Source of the DNA: Lepidodermella squamata
Lineage: Eukaryota > Gastrotricha
DNA: 64,000 nucleotides
Reading direction: 5' to 3'
NCBI GenBank assembly: GCA_047495785.1
Contig: JBLDXI010000013.1
Location: forward strand, 496,001 to 560,000
Shown: positions 23,291 through 34,698 of the stretch, piece by piece
How the letters are laid out: the number at the start of each line of letters is the position of its first letter
Numbering within the stretch: position 1 is the first letter of the stretch
Notes under the pieces: generated by a model
What the model saw: only the letters and a program-made list of their open reading frames with translations
What the model was told of the DNA's origin: nothing
Database searches by the model: none
Program-made: the position numbers and the translations under genes

Positions 23291-24518
23291 AAAAATCGAC
23301 TTCTCTAATAACAGAAGATATTTTGCATTATAGATTAATACGAAAATGCTCTCTGAACTCTGAACATACAACAAGCATGATAGTGACACTACAAACGAAC
23401 TTAAAATTAATTGAAGAGATAGTGCTACTTCATATTGAATATTGAATGGATTTCTCTCAACTCAATAATTCACAATGAATTTCGCTCACTCAGCACTTGG
23501 CAAATTAACAATTAACCTATCAAGTTTGACCAAGACCCCTAGGTTTTGATGACTAGGTTTTGATGTCGCAGCAGCGTGCAACCTGTATGCTGTATCCGCC
23601 GTTAGGGCCTCTAACTGGCAACTCCGCTCCGAAAATCTGGCGATCCTCAGAAGTCGAAATGCCAAAATGGAAAAATTATGATTTATTTTTTATTGACACC
23701 ATATTTTAATGAATGTCAGAAGTTGATAATAATACTATTTTTAATAAAATATCACAGATAACACCGGTTGCTAAGCATATTTTTCGCAATTTTTAGCGGC
23801 CGGGGCCGACGCGGCTCGCGCTTCGTGGTGCTCATGGGCTGGCTGGCTCACCGTCCTGTCCTCTGTCTTTACCTTTTAACGCCAATCTGAACTGCATTGA
23901 TTGATTCATTATCAGGTTAGAAAAGTGCCGAAAATCTTCGAAACTCCTTGTTAAAACTCCGTGACGACTCGGTACGTGAGATACGTGCGATACCCTATAC
24001 ACGATTTTTCGGCAAGGCCCTAAAATTCCTGCTATCACACATCTAGGAATCGGAAATATATTCATCCCTACATTCAGCTTCCAGCTTCTTAGAAACAAAA
24101 GATTGCGAGCCTAATCTAGCCAATCAGCTTCTATTACTCCAACTGCTCTGAATGGAACTAGTAACTTATCTGTTTACTTCGGACCCTCACATACATGAAT
24201 GATAAAGCCGCTATGCGTGCCGAAACTTCCCGCGCATAGTGTATTTTTCTGCTAATCATTTTTTAAGCTTATTGTTATTTCTTCTTTGGCGTTATCAAAC
24301 TTGAGTTCGTCTTACTTAGCCTGAGTCCGTCACGAATAGCATAAGACAGACATTTTTGTGATAAGAACATTTTCACGATGCTCTAATTCGCAAAAAATCG
24401 CGCTTGCGTTAATTCAGGCAAATATTCCACCTAATTGTCTTCCTATTTTCAATGTTTATTTTGTTTTTTTTTCGGTATAGAACATAATTATACATCCAAC
24501 ACACCCAACACACTCGAG
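23291..24518. other. Divergent promoter region between the RhoGAP and ROPN1L genes
   Basis: The two flanking genes are transcribed away from each other. Small open frames on both strands have no family resemblance. A pyrimidine/T-rich tract ending TATAG at 24480 just before the ROPN1L start could be a splice or trans-splice acceptor. Confidence 0.5.
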
Positions 24519-25345
24519 ATGACTTCACTTGGAAGTGACGAACCATACTATTGCCATCAGCAGATCAATATTCCGCCTGAGCTACCTGATATCATGAAAC
24601 AGTTCACAAAGGCAGCCATTCGCTATCAACCGAAGGACGTGTTGGCATGGTGTGCCGCATATTTTCGCGCTATGGCCAGTGGTGAAATGCCTCCCACCAA
24701 GGAAAGAATCGATATGCCTTATTCAACACAGAAGACTGACACTGGAGTAACTGTTAACATCTTGAAAATGCTGCATAGCCAGGTATGACTGTCTGAACTC
24801 CTTGGTGTTTGTCAATTAATCGATGCTTTTGATCAGCTGGGTCCAAAGCGGGTTGTGTCTCTGCAGTTGATTGAAGAGAAATGGCGAGCTGCGCAGCTTC
24901 CGATGGAGTTATTTCAAGACATCTCTCGCATAGGAAATTTTTTCGGTGATATCGAATGGATTAATTTTCTTGCAGTTGCTGCTTCCTCCTTGGCTGGCGT
25001 GAGTGATTAAGGAAGTTGTCAAAATAATAAATAGTTCAATTCATTGTTGCAGAATTTACCAGAAGCCTTGAAGGTTTGTTGCGAAGTTCTGACGCACGAC
25101 CCAGAAGGAGGTGCCAGCAAAATATCCTTCACGTTGTTCCGAACTCTCTACGAATTCCTCGCTAGAAATGACGGTTCGGTTCCTCCAGAACGCATCACTG
25201 CTGCTTTGACTTATCTCGAGGAGCAAGCGTAAGTCTCTAAGTACTTGTTGATGCAGAGATTAAATTTCCTTTATCCAGGGAGAAACAAAACGGATACGTT
25301 CAGCCGAGGAACTTCCTCAGCATACATTGTCCGAAGCTGGTTTGA
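24519..25345 (+). CDS. ROPN1L: Ropporin-1-like protein (RIIa domain, radial spoke/AKAP-binding)
   Basis: ROPN1L binds A-kinase anchoring proteins through an RIIa dimerisation domain and belongs to radial spokes of motile flagella. Four exons, 24519-24782, 24837-24998, 25053-25228 and 25279-25345, give 222 residues (230 in human). The N-terminus has QINIPPELPDIMKQFTKAAIR, almost the family consensus, then DVLAWCAAYF and TQKTDTGVT. Later exons keep WINFLAVA and LTHDPEGG. I start at 24519 because similarity begins directly after; the open frame upstream is intronic or UTR. Its presence implies that this animal has motile cilia or flagellated sperm. LSM6 follows 172 nt downstream in the same orientation. 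Confidence 0.96.
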
Positions 25346-25517
25346 AGAGCCAACATGGGGGCAGAATAAACTTAATATTGTGATATTTTTTATTTACGAA
25401 GTATTTTTTCAGTTTTAATTGATGATAATATTAATAGAAGCTTATGAAGAGTTATGTACCTTTGTAATAAATTAAGATGCCTATTGATATTGATAGATCT
25501 TTTGCTATATTTGGATC

Positions 25518-25862
25518 ATGTCGGCGAAGAAGCAGTCTCCTAGTGATTTTTTGAAGTTGATTCTGGGCAAACCCGTTGTAGTCAAGTTGAACTCGGGTAC
25601 TGATTATCGAGGTAAAATATTTCACTTGGGATTTTCCTTGCTGAATTCCTAATTGCAGGCATGCTGACATGTTTGGATGGTTTCATGAACATCGCGCTTG
25701 AGCAGACTGAGGAATATCACAATGGAGAATTGAAAAACAGGCTTGGCGACTGTTTCATTCGAGGCAACAACGGTATCGTTTTTTCGGGATGCTTTTCTGG
25801 CAATTATTTAATGTTTATTTTTTGCAGTCCTATACATCAGTGCTCAAAAGAAACGTTACTAG
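25518..25862 (+). CDS. LSM6: U6 snRNA-associated Sm-like protein LSm6
   Basis: LSm6 is a subunit of the LSm1-7 ring (cytoplasmic mRNA decay) and LSm2-8 ring (U6 snRNA binding). Three exons, 25518-25611, 25659-25772 and 25828-25862, give 80 residues, the same length as human. It contains PSDFLKLILGKPVVVKLNSG (Sm1), YRGMLTCLDGFMNIALEQTE, and IRGNNVLYIS (Sm2) across the last splice. AATAAA at 25926 ends the gene. Confidence 0.98.
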
Positions 25863-25925
25863 TGCGACGATCTATTTCTAGTCATCGCTGATTCTTGCTC
25901 TTTTTCCTTTCCGGTTTCCATCGTA

Positions 25926-25931
25926 AATAAA
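25926..25931 (+). promoter_or_regulatory. Poly(A) signal of LSM6
   Basis: AATAAA lies 63 nt after the LSM6 stop codon. A minus-strand AATAAA lies close by near 25960, so two converging transcripts probably end here. Confidence 0.65.
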
Positions 25932-26069
25932 TTTGATTTGGAATTTGGAACTCATGTTGTGTTTTATTGTTATCAAAAAATATATTGTTTTGAAAGTGCA
26001 TAGAAACATGATGATGAAAATGAAATTACATAGATTTCACAAACATAAAACTCAGAGTGGTAAGTCAGA

Positions 26070-26135
26070 TCACTTCCAGCCGGCAGATGATTCGACGCTT
26101 TTGATTAGTGGCGAGTCAATTTGTTTCCATGAATC
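26070..26135 (-). other. Candidate 3'-terminal exon of the LRRC9 transcript
   Basis: On the minus strand a strong acceptor (TTCCTTTTAG) precedes 66 nt that are open in one frame to a TGA and in another to an earlier TAA. A minus-strand AATAAA lies about 100 nt downstream near 25960, whereas no AATAAA follows the LRRC9 stop at 27215. This suggests the minus-strand transcript really runs this far. Which frame is used depends on the exon at 26885-27011. Confidence 0.4.
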
Positions 26136-26884
26136 CTAAAAGGAATAGCAAAAATTAGGAAGCAGTAAACTCAGAGAGCGCTATAAAATTCAACAACAGG
26201 AAATAACGACAACATAGAAATTATTCAGTGATATCCTACATATAAATGAATTTACACCGTCATGCTATGCTTTGGGTGATGACCCAGGCGTACCATCAAA
26301 GCCATGAAGCGTTATTATTTACTAAATTATTCGAATTTATTATCATCTAAAAACTTACGATATCTTCGCTAAGTTCGAGCTAGGACGTACAAATGAACTA
26401 ATAAGTACAATGAATAACACATTTTCCCATCTTCCTCAACTGGGAATCCGACTCTACAAACGCCAACTCTACTCGCCAACTGGTTCTCTATTATGTCTTG
26501 ATCTAAGGATTTCTTACTTTAGGCGACGTTTTGGATAACTTTTTTTTGAGAACAAACAAGATCAGTATCATTCGTAATTATGGGGAAAAATGATAAATAA
26601 TGAGTGCTGTTCAATAAAATCGGGGATACAAAGAATTTTTTTGTGCTGAAAGCTGAAATTGCAGTTGTTTACATACTATTCCACGTACAAACTAGCTAGA
26701 GATGTGCAGCTTTTGAAAGAAATTTATAATGAAACGGTCATAAGATAACGATTTCGAACCTTCGCAACAACACTTGCAAAGCTCTGTGTAAAAAGAACAT
26801 AGCGTCATTTTTGGTTTTCAAAGTACCGCGTTCGGTCGATGAACTCTATTTTTAAAAGAAAACTGATAAAAAATTGAAACTTAC

Positions 26885-27011
26885 TTGGCAACAGCATCCT
26901 GTTGCTGCTGGGTAGATGCAGTCCCCAGCGGATCGGGCGGCATAAACAACTGCTTCGAGTTCATCTGCTGCAATACACTGGGCGCTGCCGGGCTGACTCG
27001 AAGGCGTCGAA
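26885..27011 (-). other. Candidate additional exon of the LRRC9 transcript
   Basis: A good acceptor (CCTCCCGTAG) and donor (AA|GTAAGT) flank 127 nt that are GC-richer than their surroundings. In the phase-1 frame it reads smoothly (for example LQQMNSKQLFMPPDPLG, then a QQQQ run). A phase-1 donor within the last LRRC9 coding exon would join to it, either GCAA|GTAAGG near 27380 or AATG|GTTGGG near the stop. It would replace the C-terminus given for LRRC9. Confidence 0.45.
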
Positions 27012-27214
27012 CTACGGGAGGAAAAAATCAGAGTAATACGCCGTGATTGAATAACATTCGTTTCAAATGATATAAATAATGTTAAAAGACTTCTCAAAAA
27101 TAATGTGCCATCCTTGCGTTTACCTCGAAATTGTGTAAGAATTCTTCAGAAATATCAATTTAACTTAAGGTAATCGCAGTGCAATGAAGAAATAAATATT
27201 ATTCATGTTGCATG

Positions 27215-30200
27215 TTATAAAGCCCAACCATTCCAAGCGTCAGAAGGAACCGGGTTAAGAGACCCGCCAATGTTAAGTGATCCGGCTGATGCTGAGCTTG
27301 ACAAAGCATTCGCTGAGGAAAATCGAATTTTTCGAATTTTTTCATTTTCATAAGAAAGGGAAGCAGCGGACATGTCATAACTACAAAAAATATCCTTACT
27401 TGCAGATGAATCATCCATCGAGGGCTTAGCCAGGCCGAGCTGAAGGTTCGATATTTTGATTTGTGGATTCGAGTTCGATTGCTGTTGCATATTTACGTTC
27501 GGTTGAACGATATAATTGCCGAGAATATGCGGCGCGGCTTGCTGCTGAGAAGTTAACTGGCCTTGAGAATGATGGTAGCCAGTTTGGTAGAAAACCAATG
27601 TGTTTGACGCATTGGCAATAGACCCGGATGAACTACCCGCTGTGAGAGCGGATGATTGGGCCGGAGGCAATCCGACCGGTTGGTAAACATGAACAGGCAA
27701 AATGCCCGCATTTGCGTTCATGGGAGAGCACAAGTAGTTCGGCATCGTGGTGGGCATGAGAGCGGCGGAACTCATCACCGCACCTTGAGGGTCCTAAGAG
27801 ACAGCACCAAGATTAGCTGGGCAATCATATTATGATGTGGTAATTAAATTCACCTCTTGATTAGCCAGCATCTGGGCTTTCGCCGTGTCCTCTTCAGTTA
27901 CAGGCATACCGTCGATTAAATGCAGTTGGGGAAGGTAGTACAATATCACTGATCGATGCAAATTTTTCCTTGTTAGCTAAAGCCAAGTAAATGCAAGTTA
28001 TTTAAAGAAGAGTAATGAGCTATTGTCTTACCGGATTGTTAACTAGTGATATTTCGTTCAATTTTCGCAGGTCCTGCAATCTCTCGAGCTCGCTTGCCAT
28101 CTGAAGTTTATTGCCTCCTAAATAGAGCCTTCGAAGATTTCGAAGATGGTTGAAATAAGACAAATCTCGAAGGCGATTTTCTTCCATATGAAGCTCGAGC
28201 AATCGACCCTGGCCAACAAACGAGGTCTCGTGTAATGATTTGACGCGATTTCGATCGAGAACCAAATCACGAAGGCTTGTCAAACAATCGATTCCTTCGA
28301 CACTTGAAATTTCATTGTTCTGCATGAACAGCGTGACTAGCGTTGGTATACGATTGAGCTGCAATGCGCTCATATTGCGAATCGCATTTCCCCTGTAAAT
28401 AGCTTGACACTTAAAGCAACAATTCTCGAATATGGCCAAATGCTTACGCTAAATACAAAACTTCTAGACTAGGTAAGATTGGGCTGACAGAGTCAGCTTC
28501 ATTCATAGTCATGTAAAGCTGATTGCTCAGTCCAGAATCAACCTTGGAAATGACAGTGAGTTTACAGCTTTTGTATCGGAAGAATTGCAATTCAAATTAC
28601 CTTAGATTTCGGCGCATAAGCTGGCCTGCCTTTTGTAGGTGGCACCAATGTTTCGATTCTATTGTTATTAAGGCACAAAACATGCAGGCTTGTCGATGCT
28701 GATAACGAGCCAATATGTGTCAGGTTGTTGTTTTCAAGGTTAACCGAGCGCAGATTGGGCAGAGAAGATGGCGTTATTTCGATTGTGTACAAATTGCAGT
28801 TTGGTAAATCCAGCTCTGTGATTCGGCTGAGATCAGCACCTGGACCTAGTCCCATACGATCGAGAACAAAATCCTCGCTCAGTTTGCCTCCGAAGCAATC
28901 TCTCGCAATGTTAGTTTCTGATGTTTCAATCGGCAAACTGTCCAATATTTTCAAATGCGGCAAATGGTAGATGACCGAGAGTCGGTAATTTGTTGTATAG
29001 CAAACCGTGTTGCCAAATAAATCCAACGAAAACAAACTTTCAACATTTTTAAGCACGAAAATCTCCCGTATGTTGTCAATGGCGTTGTTGGCCAAATAGA
29101 GATTTTGAAGGGCAGGCAGATGTTGAGCTCCGTTCGGTGAAACAATCAAATTCCCATTCACCGATAGATGAGCCAACGCAGCCAGTTTATCAGGGTGAGT
29201 AAACGTGATATGCGTCAAGCGATTGTTATTGAGACTCAACGAGGCCAAGTGTGTAAAGTTACTCAAAGGTTCGATATTTGTGATGCAGTTGTTGTCCAAC
29301 AAAAGTTCAACAAGAGCGTGGCAAGCTTCGATGCCATGAAGACTAGTTATGAAATTATCGTTGAAAGATGCCCATTTGAGACCCTGAAATACAATAATTT
29401 TCGATTGATACAATTAAAACTGCCACTGAGTAATTTACTTTCAGTCGATCGATGCCGATCAGCTTAGTGAGACCTTGGCCTTCAAGCACCAGAGTTGTTA
29501 TTCCTTCCATCCAACTGAAGTTCTGCATCTCTTGATACGGCTTAGGCTTAGCGTAAGATGAAGCTAAAATCTGATGGCAGTGTGGGCCGAGCGCAAGTAA
29601 ATGGGGCAGCGAGTAATCAGTTCGGCCAAAATTCATCAGAAGAGGAGTTGTACTGTCGACATTAGACAAAGACGCCGCTGTAACTAGCTTGCTAGCAATT
29701 ATACGCTCTTCCTCGCTGACAGCAACAGTGTCAGACATCTTCAAATTTTTGAAGGCAGCGATAAATCGTGATCGCAAGCTCTTGGGCCTGAACCAAGGAT
29801 TGTGCTTTCCTGAAATTTCGCTGACATGCGGCATTTGTCTACGTAGCTGTCCAAGCACCAGATTCAAATCGGTAAGCAAGTTCCAGTTGATGTCAAGTGA
29901 CCTCAATTTCGCAAACAACGGTACATTTTCAAAGGCCGTGAACTCGTTAAACGTCAACAATAAAGTTTCCAACGAGTGCACCGACACGCCGAGTTCGCGC
30001 GCATCGGGAAAATTGCTGATCCGGTTGAGCGACAAGTCCAGGTAAGACAAGTTTGGGAAGAATTTTAGGGGCGGAATCTGCTCTAATGAACAGTTGTAAA
30101 GGCACAAACGAGTGATACGCTCCGAGTAAGGCTGAGCTGTTACTCTCGTAAGAATGTCGTCACCAGGCAAAGACCTTCAAATCAATGTTAAATACCAATT

Positions 30201-33149
30201 AGGCGGAATATATAAATGTTTACAGTTTAAGCGAGAAAACAGGTTCAGATGCTACAATGTCCGCATCACTTTCAATCGTATACGCATTCGTTACCAGAGA
30301 GTTGGTCGATGGATGAAGAGTCGAAGCATTCTAAGAAAATTGAAACTTGAGAAGGGTATGATAAATTGGAAAGAGCTAAAACCTGTGACTGGGCTAAAAA
30401 CGTCTCCATGAACGTTGAAAATGGGTTGGACGTAAATCTCAAACTCTCGTATTGGTAGAAAACAATGTACTCCGGCAAAACTCTAAAAATGTTCGAAATA
30501 ATTATCACGTATTTGCCTGTTGAAATTTCACGGAATGGCATTACCTCTCGTGGTCGAAGACGAACCATTCTTGAACTCGCTTCGAGCATTCAGTACAATT
30601 TGTAGTTCGCGGTAGCTGATCATAGACAGCTGGTATTGAACAAGGCCTCGTGACCGAATCACAATTCGGCACCGAGTCGGTTGATATCCAGTGAGTTCCC
30701 GATTCGAGTACATGGCAGTTGCCACAAAACGCTTTGCATAACAGCGCTTGCCCGAATCGCAGCCGCCCGTTTAGCTGCGGGCTAAGTCCATTCAGGCGAG
30801 AAGTTGGAAAGCGATGTCGATCGGCCCAAAGTAAATTATTAGTCAAACAAACTCCGCTCTAAGTAACCCGATAAAAGGTAATATTCACTGTACTATAATG
30901 TTGTCTTACCTTGTGATCAGGGACGAAGTTCGCAAAACCGTGTTCGATTGCAACCAAAAAATCAGAAAACTCGGCAATCAAATCATCGCTGCTGGTTGGT
31001 CTGCCTCCGAAAGCGCTTCTTGGCGATACATTATCCGAGTTAGGAACGAAAAATAAGTATTCAATATTGGCACGACGAGCGATCTCCAACCTTAAGTAAT
31101 AGAATATTTCTATTCGCTCTTGATAAGAATTATGGAATAAACTAACATCGTAAGTTGCCACAAGTGCTCGTGTTTATCGACGATAGCTGATTCTAAGCGG
31201 AGGTCGAATGCCGTTCTCTGGTGTCGATTGGAAATTCGAACAACCCCCAATACGTCAATTTGACTTATTCCCAAATTGGAAAAGTCGGATGAGCAGAAGC
31301 GAGATGTCACCAATTGTCGGCAATAGTTGAACCAAGGATCTTTTTCAGTTCCGAAGTCGAAGAAAATGTTTCCCGCAGTTTCCAGCTCAATCCTAAGGAA
31401 GGTTTTCCACAACTGCCGCATTTTTTCCAGTTCCATCGACATCTCAGTTTTCGATGTATCAAGGCTGCAAGTGAATCGAAAGTTTCAATTAAAATCATAC
31501 GCTAATTTTAGTTCCTAGTGGTCTAATTGCGATACTGTACTGCCCGAATTAAATGCCATTTATTATTTTCAAATGCTAGACCCAGCGACCAAAGTTAACG
31601 GTCTCACTACGAAACGCTCAGAATAGAGGATCCAAACAATTAAATGTACCCTGACATTTATTTGAGGCTAACATTATTTTCGGATAGTACAGCAATTGCC
31701 ATTGGCATGCCATTTCATCAAATTTAAGAAAACATACTCTGCCAAATTTCGATGCATTCTCATTATAGCGCTTTCTATTTGAGCCATTTTTATGTGACAA
31801 AGCGAATCCAAATCCGTTCCAGTAGCAGCCAGATTCTCAGTTTCAACGCTATAGCTAACCGTCACTTCAGCAGGTCTGCATGCTATGCAACGGTCTTTAT
31901 CCATATATGCGTGGTTGTCCATGTTGCTAGCTGCGACGTTTCCGGTTTTTGCCACGTTACGCTCTTCATGTTGCATATAACAAATCATCTAAAAATTCAA
32001 CTTCATCATCTTACTTAGGTAACGTAGGTGTCGAATTCAATACCTCTTTTCTCCCAAGAGCAAGAAGTGCCATATTTTTCTTCACCTGATCCACCATCGA
32101 GTTGTAAGCCAAGAGTAACTTATTCATCACGGCATCGACTGTTCGTTCAACTCCGTTCAAGCGCATGTCATAGAATGACTTTTTCTTGACAACGGTTGTC
32201 TGAAATATACATATAATTTTAATTCAGCAAATTACTAATAGGAAATTTACCGAGGCTATTTCTTGCATGAACTTTGATTTGATCTCATTGGCGTCAAGAA
32301 ACTCCAAATTTGGCAAGTAAAATAATACTTGAGTAGAGTAATTGACATTTTCTGCCAAGGGTGCACTGCGATAAGTTGGATCTCGTAATGACAACGACTT
32401 CAGATGTGTCAAACGCGATAGATAAATCAGCTCCTGTAAAATGCAAGTATCAACCATTAAAATCAAACTAAATGGTGGCGTACAAAGTCATACCTTGAAC
32501 GATATTATGGGGTTTCCAGATAGGTTCAAAGTTTCCAAGCGATTGTTCATATCTAAAGAGTGACCAACTGTCTCAATTTTATTTTCGGCCAGATTTAGTT
32601 CCATCAAGTGGTGGAGGGATGACAGGTTCTGTTAATAATAATAAACATATAATAACAAATTTAATCCTATCAACCAAATACCTCCACATGGACGATATTG
32701 TTTCTTGCAAGCCATAGCACCTTCAGCATGCGTAAATTGTGCAAATTTTCTATCCGCTTGATACGATTTCCATGTAAATATAGGCGCTCTAGATTCACTA
32801 GATCGCCCAGGTTATCAATAAGCGTAATCTTGCAGTCCGATAGCCATAATTCCTTCAAATGATGAAGGCCACCAAGATTTTCGATTTTAGATATATTCTG
32901 GCCAATAATAGAAACCTCCGACAAAAACGGGAAGTATTGTAGACCGACAATTCTGGGATAGCCATCAAAGTACATTTCCAATTTCTTAATGGAAAACCTA
33001 TTCGACGTCGACTTTGACATATCGATTCCATTGCGGTCGCACTGCAAAAAGCAAAAGTGTATTACTTGGGGAGTAAATCCTCAAATTACCAATTCTTCGA
33101 AAGCACTTGATTCTTCATCAAGTGGAGGAGCATCGTTACTTTTCGTCAT
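27215..33149 (-). CDS. LRRC9: Leucine-rich repeat-containing protein 9
   Basis: A large LRR protein of unknown biochemical role. Seventeen exons join in frame: 33149-33090, 33041-32682, 32628-32494, 32433-32251, 32199-32044, 31988-31738, 31464-31147, 31090-30910, 30858-30545, 30482-30383, 30330-30224, 30174-29439, 29383-28601, 28542-28448, 28392-28032, 27976-27854, 27793-27215. The result is 1613 residues (human about 1450). An N-terminal SDS22-like LRR array (LKELWLSDCKI, NLERLYLHGNRI) is followed by a coiled/linker region and a non-LRR middle part (KDPWFNYCRQLV, VLPEYIVFYQYESL) shared with LRRC9. Two further LRR blocks end in an LRR cap (ILYYLPQLHLIDGMPVTEED). Cysteine-rich exon 9 has several CxxC pairs. 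The middle and cap make LRRC9 the match rather than a generic LRR protein. The C-terminus is uncertain; see 26070-27011. The gene is divergent from CCDC113. Confidence 0.9.
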
Positions 33150-34698
33150 ACTCGACAGCTGAGAATATCTCCTTAATAAATTTACCTACGAACGCGCCTC
33201 GAAGCAGGGCTGCTTGTTGCAGCTCCTTCGAATATGTTTGGCCGATTCAAATTTGGCTTCAGGGCCGCGAGGAATGAAAACGTTGCCATGATCACGTCGT
33301 CAATCGTTTTTGACAATAAATTTGTGTCTTTATATTTATTGATGTTTTTTTTTATTTATAGTTGGTTTTGTAATTTTTTTTAATTTTAATGACTATAGCA
33401 ACGTTAGTCCTTACGTATCGCCGCTCTGCAACGGCAGCCTCAAAGCCACGTAGTCCGACAGTGCCTCTCAAGATAGAACCTTCATCATCCGTGGTTCGAA
33501 GGCAGCGAGGCCCGAGGCCGACCCCTTCATTCGCAATCTTACCAGTTTGAAAGCCTGTCCCAAAACCGCCTACTTGCAGCAATTCTTCATCGAGCAGCAA
33601 ATGGACCAAATAAGTAGATCATAGCTATATTTTTATAATTTTTTGTATCCCATTGTGCCTATCTGCGCCCAACACCTAATTATCGGCGACAGGTCTAACT
33701 TATCAACCCAAGCCCTGTTAAGTCGCCCTGTTGGTTTCAAGGTCCAACATCCATTCATCCATCCATCTCCAGCCTGTTTTTCGCGGATAGGATGATAGGC
33801 CGTTCTTGTAAAGAGTCCGACGTATAGTAATAATCAGAGCACTATCAAAATATTTTCTTTAAACGCCAAGCCTTACATTTATCTAGAGCCACAACTATTG
33901 TACAAGGTTTTACAAATTGCCTTCGACACTAGGGCATTCCTTTGACCAATGATATAATTTGCTTCCTTGGGGATCCGAGGTCCCAAAGGTATGAGGGCAG
34001 GCAGGCGAGTCCGGCGTATAAATAGACATGCACTTTAGATGACACTCGACAAGTCACCAGCCAAATTGAGCTGAGAAGACAAAACATTACATAGTTCTAT
34101 TACTTTCAGGAAGTTGCAGTGACACCTTTAATGACTTATACTGCCAGGAAGATCGTAAGTAGATTGGTAGATTGGTCTTTGACTCTGTGGTTCTTGAAGT
34201 TAACAAGCTTTGCCAATTATTGTTGGTGCTTGGAATCTGCAGTGCAAAGTTGAGATTCTTGCCGTGCGATACCGCGCCCTAAAGATTGTTCTATTTATTT
34301 TCATCGGGTCGGCCGAAGAAACAAATTGCGTGCGGTCATCACCTTATTCACAGGGGTGGAGCTAGCATGTGAGCTTGATTTGCACGCCCTTCGTTATGTT
34401 GCCTTCTAGTTAGATCCTCCGTATAGATTAAATTTGACTGATGGACTCTCTTGGATTTCATAACGGGAGGTTTTATTTTCATCCGATTGTTTATTTGCTG
34501 GAAACAACTTACTCTCCAATTCAGCCAAGTAACTTGGCATGCTCGACGACGGGCGGTCAGGACAAGCCTGACTTCTCAGTCGTAAAGGGTCGGCTTTTTC
34601 CGAAAAATGTATGGTTTTCAACAGTCAAACAAAGCGCCTGCCACTCTTCCCTTTCCCTTTATTTCTATTTAACTTTTTTTAGATTAATTATTGAGTAG
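33150..34698. other. Region between divergent LRRC9 and CCDC113 with unassigned exon-like blocks
   Basis: No gene is certain. A GC-rich block at about 33389-33615 is open in several frames; one plus-strand frame behind a CACGTAG acceptor ends in CPKTAYLQQFFIEQQMDQ, another starts at ATG 33389. A TATAAATA box at 34017 is followed by a small exon-like segment (about 34111-34154, ending AAGATC|GTAAGT). A possible partner begins at 34414 after CCTTCTAG. The minus strand at 34406-34537 is also open (MPSYLAELESKLF start). A T-rich tract ending TTTAG at about 34682 before the CCDC113 start is probably a splice or trans-splice acceptor. Confidence 0.4.
34017..34024 (+). promoter_or_regulatory. TATA box between LRRC9 and CCDC113
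   Basis: TATAAATA stands in a GC-richer context and is followed about 90 nt later by an acceptor-flanked segment. It may drive a small gene or an upstream exon of CCDC113. Confidence 0.45.

Noticed and set aside
23832-24098. 88-codon minus-strand open frame between RhoGAP and ROPN1L
   Set aside because: No splice or homology support; lies in a divergent promoter region.
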